IMG/VR virus record: IMGVR_UViG_3300032245_001425
Span: 1 to 21,195 of that record
Source of the DNA: a virus
Reading direction: 5' to 3' (one strand)
Length of the DNA stretch: 21,195 nucleotides
The number at the start of each line of letters is the position of its first letter. Positions within the stretch are counted from its first letter, which is position 1. The position numbers and the translations under genes are program-made. Shown here in pieces: positions 20,836 to 21,195 of the stretch. Under the pieces are notes generated by a model. The model had not been told where the DNA came from. It saw nothing but the letters and a program-made list of their open reading frames with translations, and ran no database searches.

Positions 20836-21195
20836 TTATCGTCCTGGGGGTCTTGGATTGGGCGGTAAATTGCCGCCTTGGTCGCCATTGTCAGCCTGTG
20901 GTTTTAGAATCTGACTCAAGCTCTGACGACTTGGTATGTTGCCCAGATCTGTGGTGGGCACTGTGTAAGTGTTGTTTACAAAACTGGCTCGACTGGTCAA
21001 CGCATCGTCAGCTAGATCCAATCCAGTTCTTACATTGTCTTCGATCTTGATCCAGGTACGACCATTGAAACGGAACAGTCTATTGGGGAAATAATCCAGT
21101 CGCAGAGCATAGTCTCCGCTGACAGGGTTATTCGGGAAGCTCACACCCGGAGTGACCGGCAACCCGTTGGGTGCAACATCATTGCCAGTGAGATA
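20836..21195 (-). CDS. 14: Probable neck protein gp14, C-terminal part (5' end outside window)
   Basis: The frame is open to the window edge, and 119 residues of the C-terminus are visible. The sequence includes VPVTPGV-like start (LPVTPGVSFPNNP), GDYALRLDYFPNRLFRFNGR, TWIKIEDNVRT, SRASFVNNT and PSRQSLSQILKPQADN, then a Pro/Gly-rich tail. This pattern resembles the end of gp14 neck proteins of marine T4-like phages as I recall them. It also fits the order gp14-gp15 seen in T4. In T4 gp14 works with gp13 to complete the head-tail joint. The stop TAA is 2 bases from the gp15-like start. The assignment could be wrong if only the RFNGR-TWIK beta module is shared; another neck or baseplate protein with that module is the alternative. 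Confidence 0.58.
   Translation of the reverse strand, partial: YLTGNDVAPNGLPVTPGVSFPNNPVSGDYALRLDYFPNRLFRFNGRTWIKIEDNVRTGLDLADDALTSRASFVNNTYTVPTTDLGNIPSRQSLSQILKPQADNGDQGGNLPPNPRPPGR

Noticed and set aside
1-21195. tRNA genes, insertion sequences, integrase attachment sites
   Set aside because: I saw no cloverleaf pattern, transposase-like frame, or terminal inverted repeats.

Overview
The window looks like part of the late, structural region of a T4-like myovirus (Straboviridae/Kyanoviridae-type), probably from an aquatic bacterium. The anchors are the C-terminus of a gp23-type major capsid protein at the left end (+ strand), a gp15-type proximal tail-sheath stabilisation protein and the end of a probable gp14-type neck protein at the right end (both - strand), and late-promoter-like NATAAATA/TAAATA elements. 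The host cannot be read from the sequence. There are no tRNAs, replication genes or photosynthesis genes here.

Layout. 1-333: end of the capsid gene, closed by a strong GAAA-tetraloop terminator. 397-1551 (-): a TPR protein fused to a GT9-like glycosyltransferase domain. 1570-1690: a divergent promoter region and a structured leader. 1691-2491: an MGRPL-type structural protein whose frame is split by an in-frame TAA at 2216-2218. 2512-2541: a terminator whose 3' arm also supplies the ribosome binding site of the next gene. 2542-3129: an unrecognised protein with a paralogue at 18373-19035. 3130-5214: four small fibre- or decoration-like proteins, closely packed. 5297-11995: a giant 2232-aa fibre protein dominated by a 17-residue repeat, followed by a terminator. 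12072-15668: a second, 1198-aa fibre with the same repeats and the same C-terminal domain. 15668-18363: a small fibre protein, a double-LamG adhesin and a probable receptor-binding fibre. 18373-19035: the second paralogue. 19020-19460 (-): a NUDIX hydrolase. 19442-20833 (-): gp15-like. 20836-21195 (-): gp14-like, partial.

Interpretation. The stretch from about 2.5 to 18.4 kb reads as an adhesin island, built from repeatedly reused beta-structured modules. It lies between a head operon running rightward and a neck/tail operon running leftward. The same 17-residue repeat occurs in four of its genes, and exact repeats at DNA level (51-bp tandem copies and a 59-bp identity between the two large fibre genes) suggest that recombination changes fibre length and module order. 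Putative sugar- or nucleotide-related enzymes (GT9-like, NUDIX) and the unrecognised paralogue pair sit on the edges of the structural blocks. The most unusual single observations are the split MGRPL frame, the paralogue pair bracketing the island, and the size and sharing of the fibre repeat array.
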